Shown here in pieces: positions 6,214 to 13,597 of a DNA stretch of 43,811 bases. Below the pieces are notes generated by a model. The model was given only the letters and a program-made list of their open reading frames with translations. It was not told the origin of the DNA and did no database searches. The translations under genes and the position numbers were made by a program. Source of the DNA: a virus; the IMG/VR virus record IMGVR_UViG_3300027843_000002, positions 1-43,811 of that record, one strand, 5' to 3'. Numbering within the stretch: position 1 is the first letter of the stretch; every line of letters starts with the position of its first letter.

Positions 6214-7393
6214 ATGCCATTTTTATTTCTGCATGCGGTACTTCAACCCATTCAACATGATTCTGGGTATAAATTTTTGTCGATTTAGCATCACTATGGG
6301 CCATCCTTGCCTGCGGATCGATACCTTGTCTTTCGAAAATATGAGCCGCCAGCGCTCTAATCTCGTGGAAAGTTGGCCTTTCTTTGATAGGTAATTCTGC
6401 CGCTACACCTATCCGGTCCCGCAGCTCTGAAAATGCCCTGCTCAAATAATCAGGGGCCACCTGTGTTGGGTGGTTAACTTCCTTGCTTATCGGATTGCTT
6501 CTCTTTTCCAGAAGCCGGTGAACAACATAAGGACTGGCCACATTGTCTCTGCTGTTGTCGATGATCTCTTTCAGGGCCCTGCCGATCGGAATTGCAACGT
6601 GTGAGGCCTCTTTGTGCTGCACTTTTTGCCGATGAATGTAAAGCGTTCCGAATATGCCAGCCTCCTCCTGATCGAACCATACACAGCCGCAAACCCCTTC
6701 TTGAGGTTCCTTGATCGAGTACCGGATCCGGGAAACTTCCAGGCGCGCTTGCGTAGTTTGTATGGCAAGGTCCATTGCAGTCTTCAGCCAAGGTTCAGCA
6801 GCTGCATGTATGGCCAAGAACTGTTCCAAAGTGAGTCGCCGGCGGACCTTTTTATCGACACGCCGCATTTTTTTCCGTGTTGCAGGGTTATCCATCATTA
6901 GCGATTCATCAACAGCATAAGAGAATAGCTTTTTCAGGAAGCTAACTTTTCGGTTCTGAACATTGGCCGACGATTCAGAATGGTAATTTCGTATGTAGGC
7001 ATTTACGTGCTCAAGCTCAATATCGCATGCGGGTATGTTATTAAAAAATTCTTTAACCCTGATGGCATCATTATTCCAATCGTCAAGTGTGCTTTTAGAC
7101 GGCTGCTCATCTTTGATCGCTCTCTCCATAATGCGATCAACATGTTCAGAAAACGGGTGGGCTTCACCATTGAACCCTCCCGATTCCCGAATTAATGAAT
7201 CTATCGATGGTGTATTTTCAGGGCGCATCCTCAGGTTATATTCTCGGGCGATGGCGATAGCCATTACTCGATCCGAACCGAGAGTTTTCTTTTTCCCAGT
7301 TATAAGCGTGAACTTATACACGCCACGATCTTTATCAAAAAAAAGATAATCAGGAAGGTGGCGGTATTCTTTTTTTCGTGGCCTTGCTGCCAT
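6212..7393 (-). CDS. int: Tyrosine recombinase integrase
   Basis: A 393-residue phage integrase that joins attP to the chromosomal proL site and, with Xis, excises the prophage. The N-terminal part (residues 1-90) is an arm-type and core-binding region. The catalytic domain shows Arg217 (QARLEV), Lys257 (RQKVQ), the HEIR box (His343, Arg346), His366 (MAHSD) and the nucleophile Tyr375 (TKIY); all are present. The ATG at 7393 is chosen because GAGGG lies six bases upstream and the xis stop codon sits in between; an in-frame TTG at 7399 is possible. It is transcribed leftward with xis. Unusually, it is about 1.6 kb from the attP core. Confidence 0.95.
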   Translation of the reverse strand: MAARPRKKEYRHLPDYLFFDKDRGVYKFTLITGKKKTLGSDRVMAIAIAREYNLRMRPENTPSIDSLIRESGGFNGEAHPFSEHVDRIMERAIKDEQPSKSTLDDWNNDAIRVKEFFNNIPACDIELEHVNAYIRNYHSESSANVQNRKVSFLKKLFSYAVDESLMMDNPATRKKMRRVDKKVRRRLTLEQFLAIHAAAEPWLKTAMDLAIQTTQARLEVSRIRYSIKEPQEGVCGCVWFDQEEAGIFGTLYIHRQKVQHKEASHVAIPIGRALKEIIDNSRDNVASPYVVHRLLEKRSNPISKEVNHPTQVAPDYLSRAFSELRDRIGVAAELPIKERPTFHEIRALAAHIFERQGIDPQARMAHSDAKSTKIYTQNHVEWVEVPHAEIKMA

Positions 7394-7395
7394 GG

Positions 7396-7605
7396 TCAAC
7401 CCTCAATTATTAACTGACGTACCGCCTGATTAACAATTGAGTCAACTCCCCACTTTTCGGTTTCATAGACAAAAACTGAACCATCTACAATCCTTCCCAT
7501 GAGTAATCCGTTTTCGACCCAACGTTTAATTGTACGGTTGTCAGGAATGGAGTCTTTGGTAAATTCGCGCTTACTCCAGAGACTCGCTTTCATTAGCTTT
7601 GCCAT
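7396..7605 (-). CDS. xis: Excisionase-like DNA-binding protein
   Basis: A 69-residue basic protein with a winged-helix/MerR-like arrangement: KREFTKDSIPDNRTIKRWVENG forms the recognition helix region and GRIVDGSVFVYE the wing. Size, fold pattern and position directly upstream of int (two bases apart) identify it as the recombination directionality factor. The ATG at 7605 is preceded by AAGGA at good spacing; a second in-frame ATG 15 bases upstream lacks one. It is expressed in the leftward operon and therefore coupled to PL activity after induction. Confidence 0.85.
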   Translation of the reverse strand: MAKLMKASLWSKREFTKDSIPDNRTIKRWVENGLLMGRIVDGSVFVYETEKWGVDSIVNQAVRQLIIEG

Positions 7606-7649
7606 GGTTTCCTTCTCCATAAAGCCCGGCTGCACCCGGGCTGAGTGGT

Positions 7650-8222
7650 TTACTCGTTGGTGCTGGTGGCAGGGATAATTTTCTGCCAAATTGCTGACAC
7701 ATATTTTGCCTGATGGCGCGCATCAGCCAGGGCGTTGTGAACATCGCCAATGAATGGCATGTCACGCTTCGGATCGAAACCAACACTGCGACCGAGGGTA
7801 ACAATCGTGCGTACATCATGATCGTTCCAAAATTCCCACGGGCAAATGCGTCCGGCGCGTTCGTAAGCTCCGCGCAGAATCACATTGTCAAAGGTGGCCC
7901 CGTTACCCCAGACCTTCATGTATTTGAGATTATATGCATGCCGGTGAATGAAATGGCTAAGTTCCGACAGTGCATCAGTGATAGGCATCGCATCATCAAC
8001 GCAAATAGCTGAGCGCGCTTCAGGGCTTTGTTTTAGCCACCAAAGAATTGTATCTCCATCCGGTACCGCGCCTTGAGCCATTGCGCTTTCAAGCGAGACG
8101 GCCGTGTAAAATTCTTGGCCAAGTTCACCTGTTTGGGGGTTAAAAAAGACGGCACCAATTGAGACGATCGGCGCGTTTGGCTTTTTCCCCATTGATTCGA
8201 GGTCAATCATTAAGTCGTTCAA
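7650..8222 (-). CDS. DEDD-family 3'-5' exonuclease (exodeoxyribonuclease VIII-like)
   Basis: A 190-residue nuclease with the RNase H-like DEDD fold. The acidic residues Asp7 and Glu9 (MIDLES), the central NGATFDN motif, and the C-terminal HNALADARHQA motif fit the catalytic quartet. Related phage proteins are annotated as exodeoxyribonuclease VIII or Rv2179c-like exoribonuclease. The substrate (DNA or RNA) cannot be decided from sequence. It lies in the leftward operon, overlapping the upstream small gene by 20 bases, with a 44-base gap to xis. A role in recombination or host nucleic-acid degradation is inferred. Confidence 0.82.
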   Translation of the reverse strand: MNDLMIDLESMGKKPNAPIVSIGAVFFNPQTGELGQEFYTAVSLESAMAQGAVPDGDTILWWLKQSPEARSAICVDDAMPITDALSELSHFIHRHAYNLKYMKVWGNGATFDNVILRGAYERAGRICPWEFWNDHDVRTIVTLGRSVGFDPKRDMPFIGDVHNALADARHQAKYVSAIWQKIIPATSTNE

Positions 8223-8424
8223 CTGCTTTCTCCATTGCTAATTCTGCGATTAAAGCCGAGGGGACAACCACCGGCATTGGTACTCTGACTATTTGGGCTC
8301 GTACTCTGTCGATTTCCCCTGCCAGCTCCAGCAGGCGGGAGCGGCAATCCTCTGCCTCTTCTCGCCACCAGGCCAGGTCGGCCTTAAGGCGGCGCAGGCG
8401 CCGCTGTTTGAGTTTGCTGGGCAT
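8203..8424 (-). CDS. Small arginine-rich coiled-coil phage protein
   Basis: A 73-residue protein starting MPSKLKQRRLRRLKADLAWW. The basic amino end is followed by a predicted coiled coil (WREEAEDCRSRLLELAGEI) and a hydrophobic C-terminal helix. The ATG overlaps the upstream stop (TGATG) and has GGAGG at good spacing, so this start is preferred over longer upstream options. It may bind nucleic acid; the family is not recognised. It belongs to the variable accessory part of the leftward operon. Confidence 0.7.
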   Translation of the reverse strand: MPSKLKQRRLRRLKADLAWWREEAEDCRSRLLELAGEIDRVRAQIVRVPMPVVVPSALIAELAMEKAVERLND

Positions 8425-9062
8425 CAGGCCTCCGGCTTGGGGGCTGCTGTGAGCATTGCCGACCAGCATAGTTTTGCCCGGTGCGCCGCTTGCTGGCATC
8501 CACTCATGGCTTCGTATGCTTCCCATTCCTTCTCATCGCTAAAGCTCTCATTTGGCTCTGATTCAAAACCATTGACGATCATGTCTTCTGTCGGCTCAAC
8601 CGGCACCATCACCCACCCATCCGGAACAGCAGGGGAGTTGCCATAGGTACCTTTAAGCAATGCGGCGCGGCAGGCGTTCCATATCACCTGCGCGTCTTCA
8701 TCGTCGAAGAGGGCATCAGAATACGACGCCATCAGCTCGCGAATTTCTGCCGGGCATTCATTCGGCACTGTCGGAGCTGGCGGGGTGGTGTAAAGCATCA
8801 CTTGGCGGCGCGGATCAGCAAATTTATTGGCCTCACCACCTATCGCGAACAGATAGCCGTTGCCTCCATTTTTTACATCACGCAATTCATCCGTATCAGT
8901 CCACGCCACAGGCTCCAGGTCAAGTGACGCCAGCACACGCTTAGCCAGCCAGCATTTCTCTTCGTCACCGTATGGATTGTCCGCTATTTCTTTGAGGCGG
9001 CCAGTGCTTAAATCGCTGCCGTCAGCGCGAAAAGGTTTAGGTGTTGATGGGCAGTTAGTCAT
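8424..9062 (-). CDS. Ea22-like accessory protein
   Basis: A 212-residue soluble protein of the modular Ea22-like/DUF551-related group found in leftward operons of lambdoid phages. A linker rich in P (TTPPAPTVPNECP) separates an N-terminal part from a C-terminal module beginning VPDGWVMVPVEPTEDMI and ending in CQQAAHRAKLCWSAMLTAAP, a segment recurring in many otherwise different phage proteins. Its function is unknown. The N-terminal segment (LKEIADNPYGDEEKCWLAKRVLASLDL) is another shared module. Such mosaic proteins are recombination hot spots. It overlaps its neighbours by a few bases on both sides, so translation is probably coupled. Confidence 0.75.
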   Translation of the reverse strand: MTNCPSTPKPFRADGSDLSTGRLKEIADNPYGDEEKCWLAKRVLASLDLEPVAWTDTDELRDVKNGGNGYLFAIGGEANKFADPRRQVMLYTTPPAPTVPNECPAEIRELMASYSDALFDDEDAQVIWNACRAALLKGTYGNSPAVPDGWVMVPVEPTEDMIVNGFESEPNESFSDEKEWEAYEAMSGCQQAAHRAKLCWSAMLTAAPKPEA

Positions 9063-9411
9063 TCCAGGCCTCCAGCTCGTTCTGAATCTCTTCGTCTATT
9101 TCGTCGTTGCTGGCCTCTTCATTGAGGTAGCTCAGTGCTTCTTTCCTGTACTGCTCACGACGGCTGCTGTCGTACCAAACTGTGAATTCTGGAGACCAGC
9201 CACGGTCATCGCCGTTTTCAGCAAAAAAATCATGCATTGCGTTGTTATAGGCCAGGCTCTCTACCATGCATTCAGCAGTTGTCAGGGCGCATTCACGGAT
9301 ATAGCCGCGGAGATCGCGCTTATTCCACCACGGACTCACCTTCGAATCACAAAGGCCTTTGAACTCAACTTCCCAGCGGCGGATACAGCGTGCATTTAAT
9401 GATTTGCTCAT
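9055..9411 (-). CDS. Hypothetical acidic phage protein
   Basis: A 118-residue protein with two W-containing helical segments (IRRWEVEFKGL, SPWWNKRDLRGYIRECAL) and a highly acidic C-terminal tail (SNDEIDEEIQNELEAWND). I do not recognise a named family. It overlaps the genes on both sides by 4-8 bases within the leftward operon. The acidic tail suggests a DNA-mimic or protein-binding surface, which is only a guess. Confidence 0.7.
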   Translation of the reverse strand: MSKSLNARCIRRWEVEFKGLCDSKVSPWWNKRDLRGYIRECALTTAECMVESLAYNNAMHDFFAENGDDRGWSPEFTVWYDSSRREQYRKEALSYLNEEASNDEIDEEIQNELEAWND

Positions 9412-9620
9412 GCTGCACCACCTTCGATCGGCTTTATGCTGCTCAGGATCAGACGGCGTGATGTCAGCGGTGCGCCGCTACGGCGGCCATCTTCTTTCCG
9501 GTAAGTTTCAGTGCGACCAACACACCAGGTCGTTGGAGTCTCGCGCAACTGCACGGTTTTCTCGCCATCTTTGGTGATGATGGTTCCGGTATGGGTTTTT
9601 ATTTTCTGGTTTATTGCCAT
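9408..9620 (-). CDS. Small basic phage protein
   Basis: A 70-residue protein, beta-rich in its first half (KTHTGTIITKDGEKTVQLRETPTTW) and basic in the middle. It overlaps the next gene with ATGA and follows the zinc-finger gene by 6 bases. No family recognised. The small size and position match the short, poorly characterised proteins of the lambda PL operon. Confidence 0.65.
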   Translation of the reverse strand: MAINQKIKTHTGTIITKDGEKTVQLRETPTTWCVGRTETYRKEDGRRSGAPLTSRRLILSSIKPIEGGAA

Positions 9621-9626
9621 TGTCGA

Positions 9627-9848
9627 TTACCCCTTACGCTGCTTTATCATGAGCTCTAAAACTTCCTGGCAACTGGCGCATGTTTTGCAGCCAGGCATTG
9701 CAACCCGGCGCGCCTCAGGAATGTCCTCTTCGCATTCTGAACAGTGCTCTGCAGAGACTGCATTCTGATCAATACGGTGTTTTTGTATGGCCAGCTGCAG
9801 GCGGTGCTCTACCAGCTCGTTTGCCTGATCGATGATGTCTGAACTCAT
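9627..9848 (-). CDS. TraR/DksA-type C4 zinc-finger protein
   Basis: A 73-residue protein of the short TraR/DksA class. The cysteine pairs Cys36/Cys39 (CSEC) and Cys54/Cys57 (CKTC) form a C4 zinc finger, and the N-terminal helix (ELVEHRLQLAIQKHR) would enter the RNA polymerase secondary channel, as TraR does without ppGpp. The EDIPEARRVAMPG segment between the pairs is the family signature. It could alter host promoter choice after infection. It overlaps the upstream gene by four bases. Confidence 0.88.
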   Translation of the reverse strand: MSSDIIDQANELVEHRLQLAIQKHRIDQNAVSAEHCSECEEDIPEARRVAMPGCKTCASCQEVLELMIKQRKG

Positions 9849-10285
9849 ACGGCACGCTCCTGGCGAAGTAACGCATCATGCAGTGCCATAGCACCCGCTT
9901 CACGGAGTGCAGCATCTTCATAACTGATGCCATTCGAATCCATGATGCAGTCTCTATCGAGGCACTCCGAACAAGCGTTGAGGGCGGATTTGATAGCGTC
10001 GGCACGCATTTCATCTAGGAAAGCGTCGGTTGCAGGGGTATCAGGCATACCAAGCCCGGCGCATTTTTTTGCACCAGTTTTGATGTTCTCGACGTAGCAC
10101 TCATCGCAGATGTACTTTTTCAGCCCCGCATTCTCTGAAGCCAGCGCCGCTATCTGCTTTTCAGCATTTGACAGCTGATCGAGGACCTCTTCAGCTAACG
10201 TCACGCGCATCACTACCTTCTGACAGTCGTGGCGTTTGGCTCTGGCGATTGTGCCGCGCAGAGTCGCATATTTGTTGGTGGTCAT
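9845..10285 (-). CDS. Ead/Ea22-like accessory protein
   Basis: A 146-residue protein with a coiled-coil segment (LDQLSNAEKQIAALASENAGLKKYI) followed by cysteine-rich stretches (CDECYVENIKTGAKKC and CSECLDRDC) that may bind metal. The C-terminal helix (REAGAMALHDALLRQERA) is a frequent module in Ead/Ea22-like proteins. Function unknown. It is transcribed in the leftward operon with four-base overlaps on both sides. Confidence 0.7.
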   Translation of the reverse strand: MTTNKYATLRGTIARAKRHDCQKVVMRVTLAEEVLDQLSNAEKQIAALASENAGLKKYICDECYVENIKTGAKKCAGLGMPDTPATDAFLDEMRADAIKSALNACSECLDRDCIMDSNGISYEDAALREAGAMALHDALLRQERAV

Positions 10286-10470
10286 TGGACGGACTCCTGA
10301 CGAAGATGGTTAATTTCGGCGTCAAGGCTCATTCGCTGGTCCATCGATTCCGTCAAGGCGGCAAATGTAACGTCCAGGCGAGTGGCTACCTCACGCATCA
10401 GAGAGGCTTCTGCTGGTGGCAGTTTCCCCGCCGCAGCATGGGCTGCGGCTACCAGTTCTTTTATCTTCAT
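10282..10470 (-). CDS. Small helical phage protein
   Basis: A 62-residue, mostly helical protein (MKIKELVAAAHAAAGKLPPA start). The ATG at 10470 overlaps the yfdR stop codon as ATGA, which favours it over an ATG nine bases earlier. It has no recognised domain. In E. coli prophage CPS-53 a small gene (yfdS) follows yfdR in the same way, but I cannot confirm homology. Confidence 0.6.
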   Translation of the reverse strand: MKIKELVAAAHAAAGKLPPAEASLMREVATRLDVTFAALTESMDQRMSLDAEINHLRQESVQ

Positions 10471-11006
10471 GCGAGGCATGCGCGTGATTCCGTAAGCTCA
10501 TTGAAACGGTTAATGAACAAGCCATATGCCTGGCCTGGGCGAAGAGGAACGATCTGGATAATGTCGCTGGCCGGAATACCTTCGAGGCAAGGCCAGAGTG
10601 AGCCGTCGTCGATATCCAGATCGCGGCGTTCCGTGGCAAGCATCACCAGATCGGCGTATTTCACTACCGCTGACATATCAGGGGTGATGCTGAATTTGGC
10701 CCGGATCAGCTGTTCTACCCGCTCTTCAATGCGACGGTAATCTGGAAGCAATGCTTTCAGGGGGGCAGGGATGTCCTGGCAATAGGCTTCAGCTGCGTCA
10801 TGCATCAGAGCTTCAAAGGCAAACTCTGGCGGCACAATTTGGCTGCACAGTACCGAGTGCTGGGCCACGCTGTAAAATTCCGGCAGATGACCACTGAAGC
10901 GGCAGATGTGGGAAAGTGCGGTCGCAATATCCTCGATCTCAACGTCGTCAGTGGTTGAATTGAGGTAATCGAATTTCTTACCTGAAAGTGTCTGGATATA
11001 ACTCAT
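10467..11006 (-). CDS. yfdR: YfdR-like HD-domain 5'-deoxynucleotidase
   Basis: A 179-residue HD-domain phosphohydrolase closely resembling E. coli CPS-53 YfdR. Metal ligands are visible in SVAQHS (His50) and MHDAAEAY (His69, Asp70), with a distal KYADLVMLATERRDL motif. YfbR-type enzymes remove the 5' phosphate from dNMPs. In a phage the likely purpose is to adjust nucleotide pools or interfere with host replication initiation; YfdR has been linked to DnaA binding, as I recall. It follows the yfdQ homologue in the same order as in CPS-53. The ATG at 11006 has GGAGAA upstream. Confidence 0.88.
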   Translation of the reverse strand: MSYIQTLSGKKFDYLNSTTDDVEIEDIATALSHICRFSGHLPEFYSVAQHSVLCSQIVPPEFAFEALMHDAAEAYCQDIPAPLKALLPDYRRIEERVEQLIRAKFSITPDMSAVVKYADLVMLATERRDLDIDDGSLWPCLEGIPASDIIQIVPLRPGQAYGLFINRFNELTESRACLA

Positions 11007-11105
11007 CGTATTTTCTTCTCCATATTTGGCAGCTGCACCTGCGCCAGTTTTTGGTTGTACGAATCCCTCGCCATTGGCGATTAATAAAGGGAATTACGCT
11101 TCAAT

Positions 11106-11129
11106 AAATCCCCGCGGCGCCGGGGATTT
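11106..11129 (-). terminator. Hairpin between yfdQ and yfdR homologues
   Basis: AAATCCCCG and CGGGGATTT are perfect 9-bp arms around CGGCGC. Only three T follow the stem on either strand, so it may be a weak terminator or an RNA processing or stability element inside the leftward operon. Confidence 0.5.
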
Positions 11130-11141
11130 AATGCAGAGAAA

Positions 11142-11972
11142 TTACGCTTTAAAGTTACCGATAAAGGTTTCAACCGGCTTGTCGGTGAACTTCTCGATCA
11201 GCAGGTCACGGAACTCGTTGGCGATAGCTTCTTCCTGGGCTTCCAGTTGAACGATGCGGAGTACAAACACAGGCTCCCCGCTTTTAAGCAGGCTGTTGCG
11301 CAGGCTAAAGCGGCGTTCGCCTAGGCCTTCATATGGGACGCATTTGAACTCAAAGGCCACCGGCATGACGTCTTTACTGCTGGCTTCAACGCTCTGCATC
11401 AGGGACTTTCTGCCGCCAAAATCTTCGTCTTCATGAGCTGCTTCCGAGACTTGTTTGATATTGACGCGACGAACGGCACTAGCTGCCTGCGCGATGGACA
11501 ACACATTCCCGTCGGCATCAAATGCGGTCAGGAAGTCGGCCCAGTCCTCCAGCCATTCAGCAATTTCTTTCTGGCCCAGACGATTGCCGTTTACCTGAAG
11601 CAAGGCTCGGAATGGTGCTGTCTTTTTGAGGGTGATAGAGGCGACGTTATCAGCATGGCCAGGGTTAGCCAACGTACCGATGTTGAAGACAGAGCGTGCG
11701 GTCATGTTGTCAGCATCGATAAAGCAGCGCGCTGGTTCGGCTTCGTTGGCGTAGCCTGCTGCGTAACGCACAAAATCAGGAATACTGGTTGTGGTCATGG
11801 CGCCACGGAAGCGAAAACGCTCCAGTTCGAAACGCTCGAGGCTTTCAACGTTAACACCTTCAGGAAGCAGGGCAGTCGGGCATGCCGTAACTTTTGCTGC
11901 ATCCAGGTGGTAACCGGAAAGAACCAGGTCTTTCACTTGCTGCAGGGCATTGCCGTCTAAAATCTGGGACAT
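11142..11972 (-). CDS. yfdQ: YfdQ-family protein (DUF2303)
   Basis: A 276-residue protein of the DUF2303/YfdQ family; length equals that of E. coli YfdQ (about 274). A typical signature is FELERFRFRGAMTTTSIPDFVRYAAGY followed by CFIDADNMTARSVFNIG. The biochemical role is unknown. The position between yfdP- and yfdR-like genes is conserved with CPS-53 and many enterobacterial prophages, so the three probably act together in the leftward early programme. AAGGAAA precedes the ATG. Confidence 0.9.
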   Translation of the reverse strand: MSQILDGNALQQVKDLVLSGYHLDAAKVTACPTALLPEGVNVESLERFELERFRFRGAMTTTSIPDFVRYAAGYANEAEPARCFIDADNMTARSVFNIGTLANPGHADNVASITLKKTAPFRALLQVNGNRLGQKEIAEWLEDWADFLTAFDADGNVLSIAQAASAVRRVNIKQVSEAAHEDEDFGGRKSLMQSVEASSKDVMPVAFEFKCVPYEGLGERRFSLRNSLLKSGEPVFVLRIVQLEAQEEAIANEFRDLLIEKFTDKPVETFIGNFKA

Positions 11973-12025
11973 AAAATTTCCTTAATATGTGGTCAATCGG
12001 ATGTCAGTGATTTGTCTGCTGCGGA

Positions 12026-12397
12026 TCACTGTGCCGCTTTAAGCTTTCCGTCAACGCCGCCGTTGATCCCGAACAGCTGCCCCTGATCTTCCTGCAGGAT
12101 GGTCAGCTTGCCGCCTTTGTTAACCCACATTGGTGTTTCGGTGGTGTCTTCTTCGGAGGCTTTACCGCGCGGGGTTGGGGTGACGTAGTTCAGCTTGTGC
12201 TTGATCTTGACGCGCTTTTCTTCGACGGAGTTACCCATACGCTCAATATCAAAGGTGAGGACTACTTTGCCTTTGGTACCGTTGTTCAGAACGCCAAGCG
12301 CGGTAGTGTTTAAAGCTGCCGCGATCTTATTCATGAACACGCCGGCATCCAGTTCGCCCAGGAAATCGGGCACTACGGTCATGCGGTCATTACTCAT
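12026..12397 (-). CDS. yfdP: YfdP-like protein
   Basis: A 123-residue protein with a conserved core VPDFLGELDAGVFMNKIAAAL and a C-terminal NKGGKLTILQEDQGQLFG, as in YfdP-type prophage proteins. Function unknown. It lies 53 bases upstream of yfdQ in the same direction. Its ATG overlaps the end of an upstream frame as ATGA, suggesting coupling to an Ash-like leader gene. The assignment rests on order and remembered similarity, so the symbol is less certain than for yfdQ and yfdR. Confidence 0.75.
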   Translation of the reverse strand: MSNDRMTVVPDFLGELDAGVFMNKIAAALNTTALGVLNNGTKGKVVLTFDIERMGNSVEEKRVKIKHKLNYVTPTPRGKASEEDTTETPMWVNKGGKLTILQEDQGQLFGINGGVDGKLKAAQ

Positions 12398-12670
12398 GGT
12401 TTAACCCTCAGTGAGGCGGCTGCCACCGCCAGTGGAACTTCTCCATACACAACAGAAAAGGGCACCTGCGTAGCACTGACGGCTGCAACCACCATTTCTG
12501 CGCCCGGGTGGATTGGGGAATGAGCCCGTCGCCCGGTGATGCCCTTGTCTCTTGTGTAAAAAAGGTGCCCACCGATGTGATGGGCAAAGACTACACACAG
12601 CAATGATTTTGTTGTGGCGGTGGTGCCTCCACCTGCCGGACCGGCCAGAACCGGCGACGCTACACCTCAA
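12394..12670 (-). CDS. Ash/Icd-like leader frame (two overlapping candidates)
   Basis: Two overlapping minus-strand frames lie here. One (12401-12670, TTG start behind GAG) gives an 89-residue product with VAGSGRSGRW and PGRRNGGCSRQCYAG motifs that resemble the Ash family of P4-like and lambdoid elements. The other (ending at 12394, TTG at 12603 or earlier) ends in ATGA overlap with the yfdP-like start. Neither has an ATG. Ash-like frames are commonly annotated at this position in leftward operons, but whether the peptide or the RNA matters is unclear. Only one of the two frames can be the real product. Confidence 0.4.
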
Positions 12671-12739
12671 GAAACGTATTCATTTCAAAAGTTGAAATAA
12701 AAACTTGTTGGCCTCGTCACGTGCGCAGAGCCGCATTAC

Positions 12740-12819
12740 CACAACTGGAAGCGCACTCCGCCTGTTTGCTTACCTGTCATCCACAACCGATAGTTGATGG
12801 AGTGCGCTTTCATGTTGTG
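12740..12819. other. Long extended hairpin upstream of the plus-strand gene at 12890
   Basis: AAGCGCACTCC (12749-12759) is the exact reverse complement of 12799-12809, and CACAAC (12740-12745) of 12814-12819, giving a two-part stem of 17 bp around a 39-base loop. It lies in a 220-base stretch without a convincing gene, between the Ash-like frames and the 12890 gene. It may be a regulatory RNA structure or a processing site. Confidence 0.55.
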
Positions 12820-12889
12820 TGCCTGTCTTTTCACCACTTCAGGCTCGGTGGTATCCTTCTCAGCTCGCATAACCAGGAAGGAAATCAAT

Positions 12890-13090
12890 ATGACTAAAGA
12901 AGAATTTGTCACTTATGTTTTTGATAAAGCGGTTGAAATGTATGCCGCTACACACCAGTCCTGTAATCCCCTTGATAAACCAGAAGGTAAAGATGATTTC
13001 GACAAAATTTACCGCTTCCTGGAGGACCGCTATATCAAAAGGCTAGAGGACGCAGGGATCAAATCCCCAGTGAAGTCACCATTGTCCTGA
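12890..13090 (+). CDS. Small plus-strand protein inside the leftward operon
   Basis: A 66-residue acidic protein (MTKEEFVTYVFDKAVEMYAA start) with an AGGAAGGA ribosome binding site eight bases before the ATG. It opposes the leftward operon and overlaps the tail of the convergent 13059-13472 gene by 32 bases. No family recognised; mostly helical. Being antisense to PL transcription, it would be best expressed in the lysogen, so it could be a lysogenic-conversion gene. The shared terminal overlap implies transcriptional interference. Confidence 0.6.
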   Translation: MTKEEFVTYVFDKAVEMYAATHQSCNPLDKPEGKDDFDKIYRFLEDRYIKRLEDAGIKSPVKSPLS

Positions 13091-13472
13091 GAACTTGCAG
13101 GACGTCATGATCGTAACTTCCATCCAAACCGCGACGGCGAATTGTTTCTCGTATTACCGGGAGAAGTTCGCTGGCAATCTCGATGCTTACCTCGCCTGAT
13201 AGTGCTTCTGGTTTCAGCGTGAATGCTGGCGAATATACGGTCTTGGTCTCGATAGTTTCAGAGCCAGTACCCACCTGATAAAGCTCAATGAAAGCTGTCT
13301 TGATGTTCCGGGCCAGATCTTTTGCTGGCTCGGTTTCTATATCTTTCCCGATGTCTCTCAGCACAGAATGCAGTGTGTGAGCTGCTGTTTTCTGAACGTC
13401 TGTCGGTAACTCTTTAAATTCCATAACTTCCCCGTCATCTAACGTGATTGCGCGAATCATCCCGGTCTTCAT
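13059..13472 (-). CDS. First gene of the leftward (PL) operon, unknown
   Basis: A 137-residue protein, soluble, with an amino-terminal strand pair (MIRAITLDDGEVMEFKELP) and helical remainder (ARNIKTAFIELYQVG, RRRGLDGSYDHDVLQVL). It holds the place of lambda N, immediately behind PL, but has no arginine-rich motif like N and no boxB-like hairpin was seen. An in-frame ATG four codons later is an alternative start. I do not recognise the family. It would be repressed by CI through the OL-like sites. Confidence 0.7.
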   Translation of the reverse strand: MKTGMIRAITLDDGEVMEFKELPTDVQKTAAHTLHSVLRDIGKDIETEPAKDLARNIKTAFIELYQVGTGSETIETKTVYSPAFTLKPEALSGEVSIEIASELLPVIRETIRRRGLDGSYDHDVLQVLRTMVTSLGI

Positions 13473-13513
13473 CTGCCCCGGGCGGCTACTTCGTGGTCGT
13501 CCTGCCAGTTCGC

Positions 13514-13557
13514 TGTTTCTTATTGGTACATTATGTACCGCAAGGGTACATTGTCAA
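13514..13557 (-). promoter_or_regulatory. PL promoter with two CI/Cro operators
   Basis: On the minus strand TTGACA (13557-13552) and CATAAT (13535-13530) are 16 bases apart, a near-consensus promoter for the leftward operon. TGTACCGCAAGGGTACA (13534-13550) fills the spacer and TGTTTCTTATTGGTACA (13514-13530) lies just downstream, three bases away. Both fit the 17-bp pattern TGTAC-N7-GTACA seen at the cI/cro divide, the second imperfectly. Confidence 0.82.
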
Positions 13558-13561
13558 GTAT

Positions 13562-13584
13562 AAAAAAACCTGCCGAAGCAGGTT
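13562..13584 (-). terminator. cI terminator
   Basis: On the minus strand AACCTGC, a TTCG tetraloop, GCAGGTT and a T-run (13568-13562) follow the cI stop by 14 bases. It ends five bases before the PL -35 box, so cI transcription is cut off right before the leftward promoter. Confidence 0.85.
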
Positions 13585-13597
13585 CATTAGGAAACCA

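Noticed and set aside
13059-13472. Lambda N-type antiterminator behind PL
   Set aside because: The position fits, but the protein lacks an arginine-rich RNA-binding motif and I see no boxA/boxB pair after PL.
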